From: Peptostreptococcaceae bacterium pGA-8
Lineage (GTDB): Bacteria > Bacillota > Clostridia > Peptostreptococcales > Anaerovoracaceae
Assembly: GCA_900112915.1 (NCBI GenBank)
Contig: FONK01000008.1
Span: forward strand, 42,513 to 106,512
Direction of reading: 5' to 3'
Length of the DNA: 64,000 nt
This document shows, piece after piece, positions 55,347 to 64,000 of this stretch. The translations under genes were made by a program, and so were the position numbers. The notes beneath the pieces are model-generated. The model did no database searches, was not told the DNA's origin, and worked only from the letters and a program-made list of their open reading frames with translations. Position 1 is the stretch's first letter; each line of letters begins with the position of its first letter.

Positions 55347-55985
55347 ATGGCTAATGGCGATTACGAAACAACTCATAAAAAAATATTGGATTGTGGAAAG
55401 AATATTTTCAAAACACAAGGCTTTGAAAAAGCTAATTTAAGAGCAATCTGCAAAGCAGCGGGTGTAACTACCGGTGCTTTTTATGGTCATTTTGAAGATA
55501 AAGAAGCTCTTTTCTCCGAATTAGTAGAGCCAATCGTGAATCAGATACAAAGTTCTTATGCTCTGTATGAAGGTAAGAGTTTTAATGTTTATAAAAGAGA
55601 AAATCATATAAAGAAAGAAACTATTTCCAAGATTTTGGAATCAAAAGCACAAGGTGCTATTGAAATGGTTCTATATTTCTTTGAACATAAAGATGTATTT
55701 GAATTACTGGTCTTTGGTTCTTATGGAACAAAATTTAACAACTTTTTAGACGGGATTATTGAGAAAGAAGATAAAAATCACTTTGATATTTTGAGCATGA
55801 TATACGGAGCGGATCATGTAAATAATGTGATAACTAATAGAGGAATTCACCTAATCAACCATGCATATTTTTATGCTTTATCGGAAGTAGCAGTTCATTC
55901 TAAAAGTAAAGAAGAAGTGAAATTGAATGCAACTTTGATTTCAGAGTTTTTTAATGAGGGATGGAAAAAGATTCGAGGAATATAA
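55347..55985 (+). CDS. TetR/AcrR-family transcriptional regulator
   Basis: 212 residues. N-terminal helix-turn-helix (AAGVTTGAFYGHFEDKEALF, about 38-57) followed by a helical ligand domain without a recognised ligand class. The ATG has an AAAGGAGGAAG site. It lies in front of, and in the same direction as, the ECF/ABC/MATE transporter genes and has matching palindromes in both promoters, so it most likely represses the whole transporter operon until an inducer binds. AT-rich, like the genes that follow, unlike the chromosomal genes to the left. Confidence 0.9.
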   Translation: MANGDYETTHKKILDCGKNIFKTQGFEKANLRAICKAAGVTTGAFYGHFEDKEALFSELVEPIVNQIQSSYALYEGKSFNVYKRENHIKKETISKILESKAQGAIEMVLYFFEHKDVFELLVFGSYGTKFNNFLDGIIEKEDKNHFDILSMIYGADHVNNVITNRGIHLINHAYFYALSEVAVHSKSKEEVKLNATLISEFFNEGWKKIRGI

Positions 55986-55997
55986 ACATTTTTTTGC

Positions 55998-56024
55998 CCG
56001 AAACATAACTTAGTTATATTTCGG
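55998..56024 (+). promoter_or_regulatory. Palindromic operator in front of the ECF transporter operon
   Basis: A 27-base palindrome: outer arms CCGAAA and TTTCGG, inner arms ATAACT and AGTTAT around a central T, with one mismatched pair (C/A). The inner core equals that of the tetR operator. It lies 82 bases before the S-component start. A standard promoter could not be fixed; TTGCCC (55994) or TAAAAT (56037) could belong to one, and either would overlap or adjoin the palindrome. Confidence 0.7.
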
Positions 56025-56105
56025 AATGTAGAAGAATAAAATCGGATATTGTTTCTGTATGAAAATAGAAATATATCGAATTGAAAAAACAAGGAGGACA
56101 AAATT

Positions 56106-56702
56106 ATGAATTTAAAAGGTATTGTGAAAATAGCAGTATTTTCTGTTATTGGTTTTGTATTAACAATGGGGTTGGGGTTTTTGACCGGATCGTTTGGAAT
56201 GCTTCCAAGTTTATATTTATCATCAGCCCTGCCAACAATTATTGTAGCACCGGTATTTGTTATTATGTGTAAACAGGTCGGGCAAAGAGGTACAGCATTT
56301 CTATACTTTTTATTGATGGGTGTTTTCTATGTTCTCATGGGAATGTGGCCTGTAATTGCTGTTTGTGCTATTGCAGGAATTTTAGCAGAGCTTGTAATTG
56401 GTAAGAAGGAAAATTATATGAATAGAAATATGAAGATTGGGGCCGCTTTTGGAGCAGGGATGTTCATATATTCCTTACATGCTATGTATTTTATGTTTGT
56501 ATTTGGTGTAGAAGGACTTACAAAGCAATTTCCAAAAATGTTTACAAAGGATTATGCAACATTCCTTTATAATTTTTACACTCCTGCAAACATATTGATT
56601 TGCCTACTAATTGCAGCTGTAGCATCAGTTATAGGAGCTTATTTTGGAACATATATTTACAATAAATTTTTTAGTGATAGGAAGAAGAAAAGTGTTTTGT
56701 AG
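56106..56702 (+). CDS. ECF transporter S component, MptD/Trep_Strep type
   Basis: 198 residues with about five to six hydrophobic helices. The sequence (TMGLGFLTGSFGMLPSLY, PVFVIMCKQVGQRG, FYVLMGMWPVIAV) fits the MptD/Trep_Strep S-component family, whose substrate is not established. S components bind substrate and dock onto the EcfT/EcfA energising module encoded next. AAGGAGG precedes the ATG. First gene of the transporter operon after the operator. Confidence 0.8.
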   Translation: MNLKGIVKIAVFSVIGFVLTMGLGFLTGSFGMLPSLYLSSALPTIIVAPVFVIMCKQVGQRGTAFLYFLLMGVFYVLMGMWPVIAVCAIAGILAELVIGKKENYMNRNMKIGAAFGAGMFIYSLHAMYFMFVFGVEGLTKQFPKMFTKDYATFLYNFYTPANILICLLIAAVASVIGAYFGTYIYNKFFSDRKKKSVL

Positions 56703-57405
56703 AGATGAAAAAAATAATATAAGCAAGTACCAACTATCAGATAAAATCAACCCGCTTACTATAGTTGGGTTGATTTTACTATTTTCAGTTATTTTAACAA
56801 TAGGAGAACAATCGCAATACTTACTTTCCCTTATTTTTGTTTTAGGACTATTATCCTTATTTTCAATTAAAAAAACATTTAGAACGATATGTTCATTGCT
56901 TATAGTATGGGGACTTATTTATTTACTTAAACCCCATTTAGGAAATGTTTTGATTGGTTCTATATATACAATGCTACTTATAGTATGGAAATTTGCTCCA
57001 CTTTTCATTTTGGGAAGAGTTCTGTCTTCATATAGTTCTTCACATCTAATTGCTGCATTTAGAAAAATTGGAATTGATGGTGGAATAGGCATAGGAATTA
57101 CAGTATTTTTTCGTTTTATTCCGGAAATCTCTATTAGGATGAAGGAAATAAACAACGGCATGAAAATTAGAGGATTTAAAGCAAGCATTTTCAAACCAAT
57201 TAAAACATTTGAGTTATATTTTGTTCCTCTTATGTATAAGTGCATAGATATAAGCGATACCTTAACTTGTTCAATCATATCAAAAGGGATTGAATATGAT
57301 GGACAAAAAACAAGTTTTCATGAGGTGAAAATTACACTTGTTGATATCGTAATGATGATCGGAGGGATGATTTTGTTGGGGGCGAGTTTATGGAAAATAT
57401 TTTAG
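56692..57405 (+). CDS. ECF transporter T component (EcfT)
   Basis: 237 residues from a GTG with AGGAAGAAG upstream (56679-56687). A longer frame from a TTG at 56644 would read deep into the S gene and lacks a site. Several hydrophobic helices in the N-terminal half (about 20-110), then the coupling region with MKIRGFKAS and FVPLMYKCIDISDTL, where EcfT proteins contact the ATPases. It links ATP hydrolysis to S-component movement. Overlaps both neighbours. Confidence 0.82.
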   Translation: MFCRDEKNNISKYQLSDKINPLTIVGLILLFSVILTIGEQSQYLLSLIFVLGLLSLFSIKKTFRTICSLLIVWGLIYLLKPHLGNVLIGSIYTMLLIVWKFAPLFILGRVLSSYSSSHLIAAFRKIGIDGGIGIGITVFFRFIPEISIRMKEINNGMKIRGFKASIFKPIKTFELYFVPLMYKCIDISDTLTCSIISKGIEYDGQKTSFHEVKITLVDIVMMIGGMILLGASLWKIF

Positions 57406-58859
57406 AGGCAGAAATAAGATCCTTTCATTATGGAGAGGATTTGATATTAAAAGATTTAAAAATGTCTGTAAAGAAAGGCGAAATAGTAGTCCTAACAGGT
57501 CTTTCCGGATGCGGAAAAACGACACTTTTAAGACTACTAAACGGACTTATTCCATCCTTTTATGACGGTGATTTGAACGGAGAAATCAAGATTTTAGGGA
57601 AGGATATAACGGCATATAAAAAGGGAGAGTTAGCTAAATATATTGGCAATGTATTTCAAAATCCTAAAGATCAATTTTTTTGTGATGTAGTTGAAGATGA
57701 AATTGCTTTAGTGGGTGAAAATTTGGGCTTGGACAGGGATACATTAAAAGAAAAAGTTGAAAAAGCAATGGATTTATTAGGAATAAGCCATATTAGCAAA
57801 AAATCCATTTTTGAATTATCAGGAGGAGAAAGGCAAAAAGTAGCTATATCTGGAACTCTTATCTATGATACGGATATTATTTTTTTTGATGAGCCATCAA
57901 GCAGTCTTGATTACGATAGTATAAAACATTTCAGTGAAATACTTCTCAGATTGAAGGCGATGGGAAAGACAATAATTATAGCGGAACATAGGCTCTATTA
58001 TTTAAAAGAGATTTTTAGCAGATTGATTTATATAAAAAACGGTACAATATGTGAAATTTTTCCGAATGGTAGTCTTAGTAATGATAAATGTAAGGAACTT
58101 GAGTTAAGAACACTTAATGAAAGAGAATTGATATCAGAAAAAGAACCCATTGTAGCTAAAGGATATATCAAAGTAAATAAAGCCTACATTCATCAAGGCA
58201 AAAGAACTTTGATAGAAGAATTAACATTTGAGCTTGGAAAGAGCGAAATAATGGGAGTGATTGGTTCTAATGGTATTGGAAAAAGTACCTTAGCAAAAGC
58301 ATTATGTGGATTATCTGAAAAATATTTAGATGTCAGCTATGGACAGAAACAAAGAGAAAGGCTTAAAAATTCATATTGCGTGTTACAAGATGTAGATGCT
58401 CAGATTTTTTTAGACACAGTAGAAAATGAATTGATATTTTGTAAAGATAAAAACTCGGAAAGTGATTTAGAAAAAATACGAGAATATCTAAAAGATACAG
58501 ATCTGTGGCATAAAAAAACCAATCATCCGCAGAAATTATCCGGTGGACAAAAACAACGATTGGCGATTATTACTTCGTTTTTATCTGGTCGTAAGCTGAT
58601 AATTTTGGATGAACCAACATCAGGTCTTGATTATAAAAGTATGAAAATTATGTCCGATTTAATGACAGAAAAAGCAAAGGAGATTCCAATTATAATAATT
58701 ACTCATGACTTAGAGTTGTTATTTAAAACCTGTCATTCCGTCTTAATGCTCGGTGATAAGGATTATAAAAAAATATCTGTAAAGGGAAATGAAGCGTTAA
58801 TCATGGATTTTATGGATAAAAAAGGAAATTTATTGAAGGAGAGAAACTATGTTAAATAA
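57390..58859 (+). CDS. ECF transporter ATPase, two ABC domains fused
   Basis: 489 residues with two complete ABC nucleotide-binding domains. First: Walker A GLSGCGKTTLLR (about 36), Q-loop VFQNPKDQFF, signature LSGGERQKVA, Walker B IIFFDEPSSSLD. Second: Walker A GSNGIGKSTLAK (about 291), signature LSGGQKQRLA, Walker B LIILDEPTSGLD. One polypeptide supplies both EcfA and EcfA' functions. The Q-helix-like NPKDQFF/DVDAQIF motifs are typical for ECF ATPases. Overlaps the ecfT gene by 16 bases and the next gene by 11. Confidence 0.92.
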   Translation: MENILEAEIRSFHYGEDLILKDLKMSVKKGEIVVLTGLSGCGKTTLLRLLNGLIPSFYDGDLNGEIKILGKDITAYKKGELAKYIGNVFQNPKDQFFCDVVEDEIALVGENLGLDRDTLKEKVEKAMDLLGISHISKKSIFELSGGERQKVAISGTLIYDTDIIFFDEPSSSLDYDSIKHFSEILLRLKAMGKTIIIAEHRLYYLKEIFSRLIYIKNGTICEIFPNGSLSNDKCKELELRTLNERELISEKEPIVAKGYIKVNKAYIHQGKRTLIEELTFELGKSEIMGVIGSNGIGKSTLAKALCGLSEKYLDVSYGQKQRERLKNSYCVLQDVDAQIFLDTVENELIFCKDKNSESDLEKIREYLKDTDLWHKKTNHPQKLSGGQKQRLAIITSFLSGRKLIILDEPTSGLDYKSMKIMSDLMTEKAKEIPIIIITHDLELLFKTCHSVLMLGDKDYKKISVKGNEALIMDFMDKKGNLLKERNYVK

Positions 58860-60639
58860 GGTTTTCGAATATGCTGGTTCGCATAAAAAATCAATCCACT
58901 TAGCAAGTTTTATTATGCTTATTAGTGTAATTATGGGTGTATTACCTTTTCTATTTGCATATCAGATTATCAATCCGCTTATTTTAGGTGAGCGATTAGA
59001 ATTTGAAAGATTTGCTATTTTATTGACAAGTATTTTAGTTTGTTTAGTGTTGCAAGCTCTCTTAGGTGGAGCAGGTCTCAATGTATCTCATAAAGCAGCA
59101 TACAACACGCTGCTTGGACTTCGAACATCCTTACAGAAAAAAATGGAAGATCTTCCATTGGGTGTTGTTGAAGAAAAAGGGACTGGTACAATCAAAAAAA
59201 TGTTTGTGGATGATATTGGCAGTTTAGAGGTGCTTTTAGCCCATTCGCTTCCTGAAGGAATAGCTAACCTAATTGTACCTATTATGGTTTATATTTCAAT
59301 ATTTTTTATTGATTGGCGATTAGCGTTAATGTCATTAGCTTCTATTCCGATTAGCATTCTTGCAATGATGATTATGTACTCTGTAGGTATGAAACAAATG
59401 GGACCATATTATATGGCAAGCGGAAAAATGAATAATACCATTATTGAGTATGTAAACGGTATGGAAGTTGTAAAAGTATTTAATAAGCAAACAGAGTCTT
59501 ATGAGCGCCTTTCTAAAGATATCAGTAATTACAGAGATTATGCACTCGCTTGGTATAAGACGGCATGGCCATGGATGGCGTTATATAGTGCTTTACTTCC
59601 ATGCACGATTATTTTAACATTGCCGCTTGGTGGTTACTTTGTATATATGGGCTATGCAAGTCTTTCTAACTTAATACTGATATTATGTCTTTCTTTAAGT
59701 ATAGGATTACCACTACTGAAAGCTCTTGGATTTTTACCAACTATGCCGCAGTTAAATTATAAGATTTCTGCTTTAGAACAAGCCTTAAATATGGCGCCTT
59801 TAAAACAGGGAGAAAATGATTTTGAGGGAATAGGGCAAACTATTTTATATGACAATGTTACCTTTGGCTATCAGTTAAGCAAGATGGGAGAAAACGGACA
59901 GCCTGAAACCTATATTAAGAATGTTATTCATAATGTTAGTTTTACGGCAAGAGCCGGTGAAAAGACAGCGATTGTTGGCGAATCCGGTTCAGGAAAAAGT
60001 ACTTTGGCTAAACTTTTAATTCATTATTATGATGTTTTAGATGGAAGCATAAGTATTGGTGGACAATACATACAGGATATAAGATTGGAATCACTCAACA
60101 AACAAATTTCTTATGTAGCACAAGACCAATATCTATTTAATACCTCGCTTTTAGAAAATATTCGCATTGGTAATTTAGCTGCCAGTGATGATGAGGTTAT
60201 TGAAGCAGCTAAAAAAGCCCAGTGCATGGAATTCTTAAATAGACTTCCGGATGGTATTTATTCTTTAGCTGGGGAAGCAGGAAAGATGCTTTCAGGTGGA
60301 GAAAGGCAAAGAATATCGTTAGCGAGAGCTATTTTGAAGAATGCTCCGATTGTTGTACTTGATGAGGCAACAGCCTACGCAGACCCGGAAAATGAAGAAA
60401 AAATGGAAGCTGCTATTCGTGAACTTGTGAAAGGAAAAACCTTAATTGTTATTGCACATAAGTTGCCATCTATTGTAGATGCAGATCAGATACTGGTTAT
60501 GGATCATGGTCATTTAGTTGCAAATGGAAAGCATAAGGACTTATTAGAATCTTCAGCAGAATATTGCAAATTATGGGATGCGACACTATTTAGTAAAGAT
60601 TGGAAAATCAGCAGAAAGGAAGGTGAAATGAATGTTTAG
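58849..60639 (+). CDS. ABC transporter half-molecule (membrane domain plus ATPase), first of pair
   Basis: 596 residues. Six hydrophobic helices (about 15-40, 55-78, 130-155, 160-180, 240-265, 270-290) and a C-terminal ATPase: Walker A GESGSGKSTLAK (about 377), signature LSGGERQRISLA (about 481), Walker B IVVLDEATAYADPENE. Type IV (exporter) fold. It pairs with the next gene product as a heterodimer. Its resemblance is to IrtAB/YbtPQ-like transporters, some of which import siderophores despite exporter architecture. AAGGAGAG precedes the ATG. Confidence 0.9.
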   Translation: MLNKVFEYAGSHKKSIHLASFIMLISVIMGVLPFLFAYQIINPLILGERLEFERFAILLTSILVCLVLQALLGGAGLNVSHKAAYNTLLGLRTSLQKKMEDLPLGVVEEKGTGTIKKMFVDDIGSLEVLLAHSLPEGIANLIVPIMVYISIFFIDWRLALMSLASIPISILAMMIMYSVGMKQMGPYYMASGKMNNTIIEYVNGMEVVKVFNKQTESYERLSKDISNYRDYALAWYKTAWPWMALYSALLPCTIILTLPLGGYFVYMGYASLSNLILILCLSLSIGLPLLKALGFLPTMPQLNYKISALEQALNMAPLKQGENDFEGIGQTILYDNVTFGYQLSKMGENGQPETYIKNVIHNVSFTARAGEKTAIVGESGSGKSTLAKLLIHYYDVLDGSISIGGQYIQDIRLESLNKQISYVAQDQYLFNTSLLENIRIGNLAASDDEVIEAAKKAQCMEFLNRLPDGIYSLAGEAGKMLSGGERQRISLARAILKNAPIVVLDEATAYADPENEEKMEAAIRELVKGKTLIVIAHKLPSIVDADQILVMDHGHLVANGKHKDLLESSAEYCKLWDATLFSKDWKISRKEGEMNV

Positions 60640-62377
60640 ACTAATTTCAAGAATTTTAAATTTATCAGGTAAATACAAAAACAGAATAAGGTCTGCATTT
60701 ATATTTGCCTTTATTGAATCTATATTAAGTAAAATGCCTATATTTATTGCATTTACCGTTTTGATTGGATTTTATGAAAAAACGAATACCTCCAAAACTT
60801 TTCTATATGTAGGGGTGGGACTTGTTTTAGTGGTTTTATTACAAGCAGTGGTTCACTTCTTAAGTGATAAATTACAAAGTGCAGCCGGCTTTATGATTTT
60901 TGCTGATAAAAGAATGGAGCTTGGAAATCATCTTAGAAAGCTCCCGATGGGATATTTTACAGCAGGAAATTTGGGAAAAATAAATTCAGTTTTAAGCTCG
61001 GATATGGCTTTTATTGAAGAAGTTTCCATGAGCACGATTGCAAATATGATGAGCTATGTATTATCAACGCTTGTACTAACAATATTCATGTTTGTTTTAG
61101 ATTACAGAATTGGATTGATTGCGGTGTGTGTAACATTAGTTGCAACACTGCTTGCAAATAGTATGAATAAGATGTCTTTGTCGGGGTCGGCTATTAGACA
61201 AGAACAAAGTGAAAAACTAACGGATGCAGTTTTATCATTTGCTGAGGGTATAGGTGTTATTAAAAGTTACAACCTTTTAGGTAAAAATTCTAAATCCCTT
61301 ACAGATAATTTTGTATCCTCAAAGGACACATCTATAAAATTTGAAAATAAAATAACACCATGGACAACTGGTTTAAATATTATTTATGGAATTGGTATTA
61401 CATTTATTTTAGCAGTGGCTTTATATCTTAATCATCAAGGAACTTTGGGACTTCCATATATGTTGGGGCTTATTTTGTTTGTGTTTGACTTATTCAGCCC
61501 TTTAAAAACACTTTATGGTGAAGCGACAAGGCTTACTGTAATGAACGCTGCATTGGATCGTATTGAAGAAGTGTTAAATGAAACTGAACTGCAAGATGTG
61601 GGCAAAAAACATATTTCAAAATCTGATACCTCAGAACCTGAAATTTGTTTTAATCATGTTAAATTTTCTTATGGTGAAAAAGAGGTCTTGCATGATATGA
61701 GTTTCAAAATGAATAAGAATACAATGACGGCTTTAGTTGGACAGTCCGGGGGAGGTAAATCCACAGTAGCAAATCTTTTGACAAGATTTTGGGATGTAGA
61801 CTCCGGTGAAATTTTGATTAGAGGAGTGAATATAAAGGATGTTTCACTATCTGAATTGATGTCGGAAATCAGTATGGTTTTCCAGAGAGTTTATTTATTT
61901 CAAGATACGATTTTTAACAATATTGCCATGGGGAAAGAAAATGCAACGAAAGAGGAAGTTATAGAAGCAGCCAAGAAAGCAAGATGCTATGATTTTATTA
62001 TGGCACTTCCTGATGGATTTGACACAATGATTGGAGAGGGAGGAGCAACTTTATCCGGTGGTGAAAAACAAAGAATTTCTATTGCCCGTTGCATGTTAAA
62101 AGATGCTCCTATTGTAATTCTTGACGAGGCAACAGCAAGTGTTGATGTGGACAATGAAAGCTATATACAGGAAGCAATTAGTGAATTGGTAAAGAATAAA
62201 ACCTTATTAGTTATTGCTCACAGATTAAATACAATTAGGGATGCCGACAATATTGTTGTAATCAAGGAAGGTAATATTGCAGAACAAGGAACCCATAATG
62301 AGCTAATTGCTTTAAATGGGATTTATAAGAATATGGTAGAGCTGCAAAATAAAAATAATGGCGTAAAAATACTGTAA
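60632..62377 (+). CDS. ABC transporter half-molecule, second of pair
   Basis: 581 residues, same layout as its neighbour: membrane domain (about 15-300), Walker A GQSGGGKSTVAN (about 369), Q-loop MVFQRVYLFQDT, signature LSGGEKQRISIA (about 474), Walker B IVILDEATASVDVDNE and the His switch VIAHRLNTI. Both ATP sites of the heterodimer look catalytically competent (Glu after Walker B in both proteins). Overlaps the previous gene by eight bases, so stoichiometric expression is likely. Confidence 0.9.
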   Translation: MFRLISRILNLSGKYKNRIRSAFIFAFIESILSKMPIFIAFTVLIGFYEKTNTSKTFLYVGVGLVLVVLLQAVVHFLSDKLQSAAGFMIFADKRMELGNHLRKLPMGYFTAGNLGKINSVLSSDMAFIEEVSMSTIANMMSYVLSTLVLTIFMFVLDYRIGLIAVCVTLVATLLANSMNKMSLSGSAIRQEQSEKLTDAVLSFAEGIGVIKSYNLLGKNSKSLTDNFVSSKDTSIKFENKITPWTTGLNIIYGIGITFILAVALYLNHQGTLGLPYMLGLILFVFDLFSPLKTLYGEATRLTVMNAALDRIEEVLNETELQDVGKKHISKSDTSEPEICFNHVKFSYGEKEVLHDMSFKMNKNTMTALVGQSGGGKSTVANLLTRFWDVDSGEILIRGVNIKDVSLSELMSEISMVFQRVYLFQDTIFNNIAMGKENATKEEVIEAAKKARCYDFIMALPDGFDTMIGEGGATLSGGEKQRISIARCMLKDAPIVILDEATASVDVDNESYIQEAISELVKNKTLLVIAHRLNTIRDADNIVVIKEGNIAEQGTHNELIALNGIYKNMVELQNKNNGVKIL

Positions 62378-62408
62378 GAATATATTTGTAATAAATGGAG
62401 GTAAGTAC

Positions 62409-63753
62409 TTGAAACAGGATATGAAAGAACAACTACTAACCAAAAGGCCGATAGACTTACTCTTTCAGCTATCAGTTCCGGCGGTAATCGGAATGATAGT
62501 CATCGGTCTATATCCCTTGATGGATGGGATTTTTGCCGGAAAAATTATAGGATAAACAGCAATGACCGCTTGTGGTGTTGCAATGCCCCTCACCTTTTTT
62601 AACAGCGGTGTTTCAACCTTGCTTGGTGTAGGTTCTGCGTCTGTCCTATCACGAGCCATTGGAAAAGGGGATCAGAAAACTGTAGATAAAATTATGGGTA
62701 ACTTAATCTTTTGGGTGATTTTGTTCTCTGCTATCATCACAGTCGGAGGAATCCTCCTCGCACCACACTTTTTAGATATGGTCGGTGCAACAGGTGAAAT
62801 TAAAGCCTATGGTATCAGATACCTTAGATAGGTTCTCTATTTGTGAACTTTACACAGTCTGCCAATATGGTGATGCGTGGCGAAGGACTGATGAAAAAAG
62901 CCATGCTGATTATGGGTTTTGGTGCTTTGCTTAATATCATACTTGATCCGATACTAATGACCGTTATGGGTGAATATGCCATTGAAGGTGTTGCACTTGC
63001 AACGATCACAGCCAATTTGTTCAAGCTACTGTAACACTACATTATTTCTTGAAAAAGAGTAAGGTCGTTAAAATTCATAAGATACAATCTGATGCGGAAA
63101 TTAAAAAAGAAATGTTTTCTGTCGGTTCATCCGCTATGATGATGCAGCTCTTATTTATGATACAACAAACAATGCTTTATAAAATGGCATTTAAATATGG
63201 TGGAGATACGAACGGAATTTTGATGGCGGCATCGCTTCGTGTATATGCCTTTTCCTTTATTCCGCTTTGGGGAATGAGTCAGGGGCTGCAACCTGTTGTT
63301 GGTACAAACTTCGGAGCAAAACAGTTTGATAGAGTAAGACAAGGTATGAAGGTATTTTCTATTGGAGGACTTGTGCTTGCAGCAATCTTTTGGCTTCCAT
63401 CTTTACTGTTTTCAAGTCAGCTCCTTTCCTTGTTCGGTGTAGAGGCAAGCATTATTGCACAAGGTGTCGGAAACTTTAGATTGTTCTATTCTGTATTTAT
63501 CTTGTACGGCGTGATGGTTATGACGATTACATTCTTCCAATCAATCGGAAACGGAAAAAAAGCCGGAATGATTGTTATGCTTAGACAGTTATTCTTATTT
63601 GTTCCTGCAATGATTTTTTTACCAATGGCATTTGGAATAAAAGCGGTATGGTTCACACAGCCGCTTGTAGATTTCATTATGATTGTAGTCGGGATTGCTA
63701 TGATGGCAAAGGAACTAAAAAATATGAGTCAATCCAGCCTTGACACAAAATAA
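62409..63753 (+). pseudogene. MATE-family multidrug efflux gene, inactivated by a nonsense codon and two frameshifts
   Basis: A TTG at 62409 with GGAGGT at 62397-62402 starts a MATE protein (LLTKRPIDLLFQLSVPAVIG, then LYPLMDGIFAGKIIG). A TAA at 62553-62555 stands where Gln is expected. After YGIRYLR about ten bases are missing near 62830, and one base is missing near 63022, each shifting the frame. Restoring 11 bases gives 452 codons, the usual MATE length of about 450 residues. Later pieces are clearly MATE (NFTQSANMVMRGEGLMKKA; ATITANLF; PLWGMSQGLQPVVGTNFGAKQ). The product cannot be made in full. Confidence 0.9.
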
Positions 63754-63769
63754 TTAGGTAATTTATGAG

Positions 63770-63970
63770 ATGAATTATATAAACGACGAAAGACAATGGC
63801 TACTCTGCCCTGTTTGCAAGAATAAAACACGGGTGCAGATCAGAAATGATACGGAGTTAAAAAGCTTTCCACTGTTCTGCCCGAAATGCAAGCAGGAAAC
63901 GCTAATCAATGTAAAACAATTTAATGTATCAGTCATCAAAGAGCCAGATGCAAAGACACAGAGCCGGTGA
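63770..63970 (+). CDS. Small cysteine-rich KTR-domain protein
   Basis: 66 residues with two zinc-ribbon-like CxxC pairs: CPVCKNKTRVQIR (with the KTR motif) and FCPKCKQETLI. These small proteins are frequent passengers of Firmicute conjugative elements; their function is unknown. The ribosome binding site is weak. The stop codon lies inside the left arm of the hairpin that follows. Confidence 0.8.
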   Translation: MNYINDERQWLLCPVCKNKTRVQIRNDTELKSFPLFCPKCKQETLINVKQFNVSVIKEPDAKTQSR

Positions 63971-64000
63971 TTCACAGTTATAGAACTGTAATTACCGGCT
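63962..64000 (+). terminator. Long hairpin at window end, probable terminator
   Basis: AGCCGGT (63962-63968) pairs with ACCGGCT (63994-64000), and the stem continues inwards through ATT/AAT and ACAGTT/AACTGT to an ATAG loop with one bulged base. The stop of the KTR gene is within it. The expected T-run would lie beyond the window, so terminator function is not proven. Confidence 0.55.

Noticed and set aside
62562..63753. Three separate small transporter genes
   Set aside because: They are consecutive pieces of one MATE gene split by a stop and two frameshifts.
1..64000. CRISPR arrays, tRNA, rRNA, or complete insertion sequences
   Set aside because: Long gaps are few and none shows regularly spaced repeats, cloverleaf-like ends or a transposase frame.

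Overview
The window looks like a chromosomal segment of an anaerobic Gram-positive Clostridia-type bacterium (Firmicutes). The evidence is low GC, strong GGAGG-type ribosome binding sites, frequent TTG/GTG starts, the plsX-rnc-smc-ftsY order, an HrcA/CIRCE-controlled clpB, LPxTG-like surface proteins and the oxygen-independent cobalamin pathway. I cannot place it below that level; the Peptostreptococcales / Family XIII area is only a guess.

Layout. (1) 1-3464: the 3' part of a very large flavin/iron-sulfur oxidoreductase with a NuoG/FDH-like C-terminus, closed by a terminator. (2) 3576-7136: an AlkD-like DNA glycosylase, two unrecognised membrane proteins and aroC-aroK. (3) 7139-9216, minus strand: argR-recN, convergent with the previous group across a bidirectional hairpin. 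(4) 9430-14426: a CapA-like protein, ruvC-ruvA-ruvB, queA and an alkyl-DNA methyltransferase. (5) 14697-46104: an uninterrupted co-directional block of 29 genes with no gap above about 41 bp. It opens with plsX, rnc, smc, ftsY, der, plsY, gpsA and miaB. It then holds the tetrapyrrole genes up to uroporphyrinogen III (hemA, hemL, hemB, hemC, hemD fused to cobA) and the anaerobic corrin genes up to adenosylcobinamide phosphate. It ends with a cardiolipin synthase and an M50 protease. No cobalamin riboswitch fits anywhere inside it. Genes for the lower-ligand loop (cobU/S/T/C) and cobalt uptake are absent.

(6) 46261-49813: surface proteins with sortase-type C-termini. The second is a damaged chimera: a 5' glutaredoxin fragment joined to a surface protein that has lost its signal peptide and carries an in-frame stop. 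(7) 50064-53505: clpB under a perfect CIRCE element, overlapping a gene for an AAA/ABC-like ATPase.

(8) 53506-64000: a decayed mobile element of the integrative-conjugative type. It holds a truncated replication-initiator-like gene that runs head-on into a truncated relaxase gene, an intact mobC, and a cargo operon. The cargo is a TetR regulator, an ECF transporter (S, T, fused double ATPase), two ABC half-transporters and a MATE gene broken by one stop and two frameshifts. A small cysteine-rich KTR protein with a terminator hairpin closes the window. The same palindrome (ATAACT-N-AGTTAT) lies in front of tetR and in front of the ECF operon, which suggests TetR controls both.

No rRNA, tRNA, CRISPR array or complete insertion sequence was recognised. 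All assignments are from reading motifs; no database search was done.
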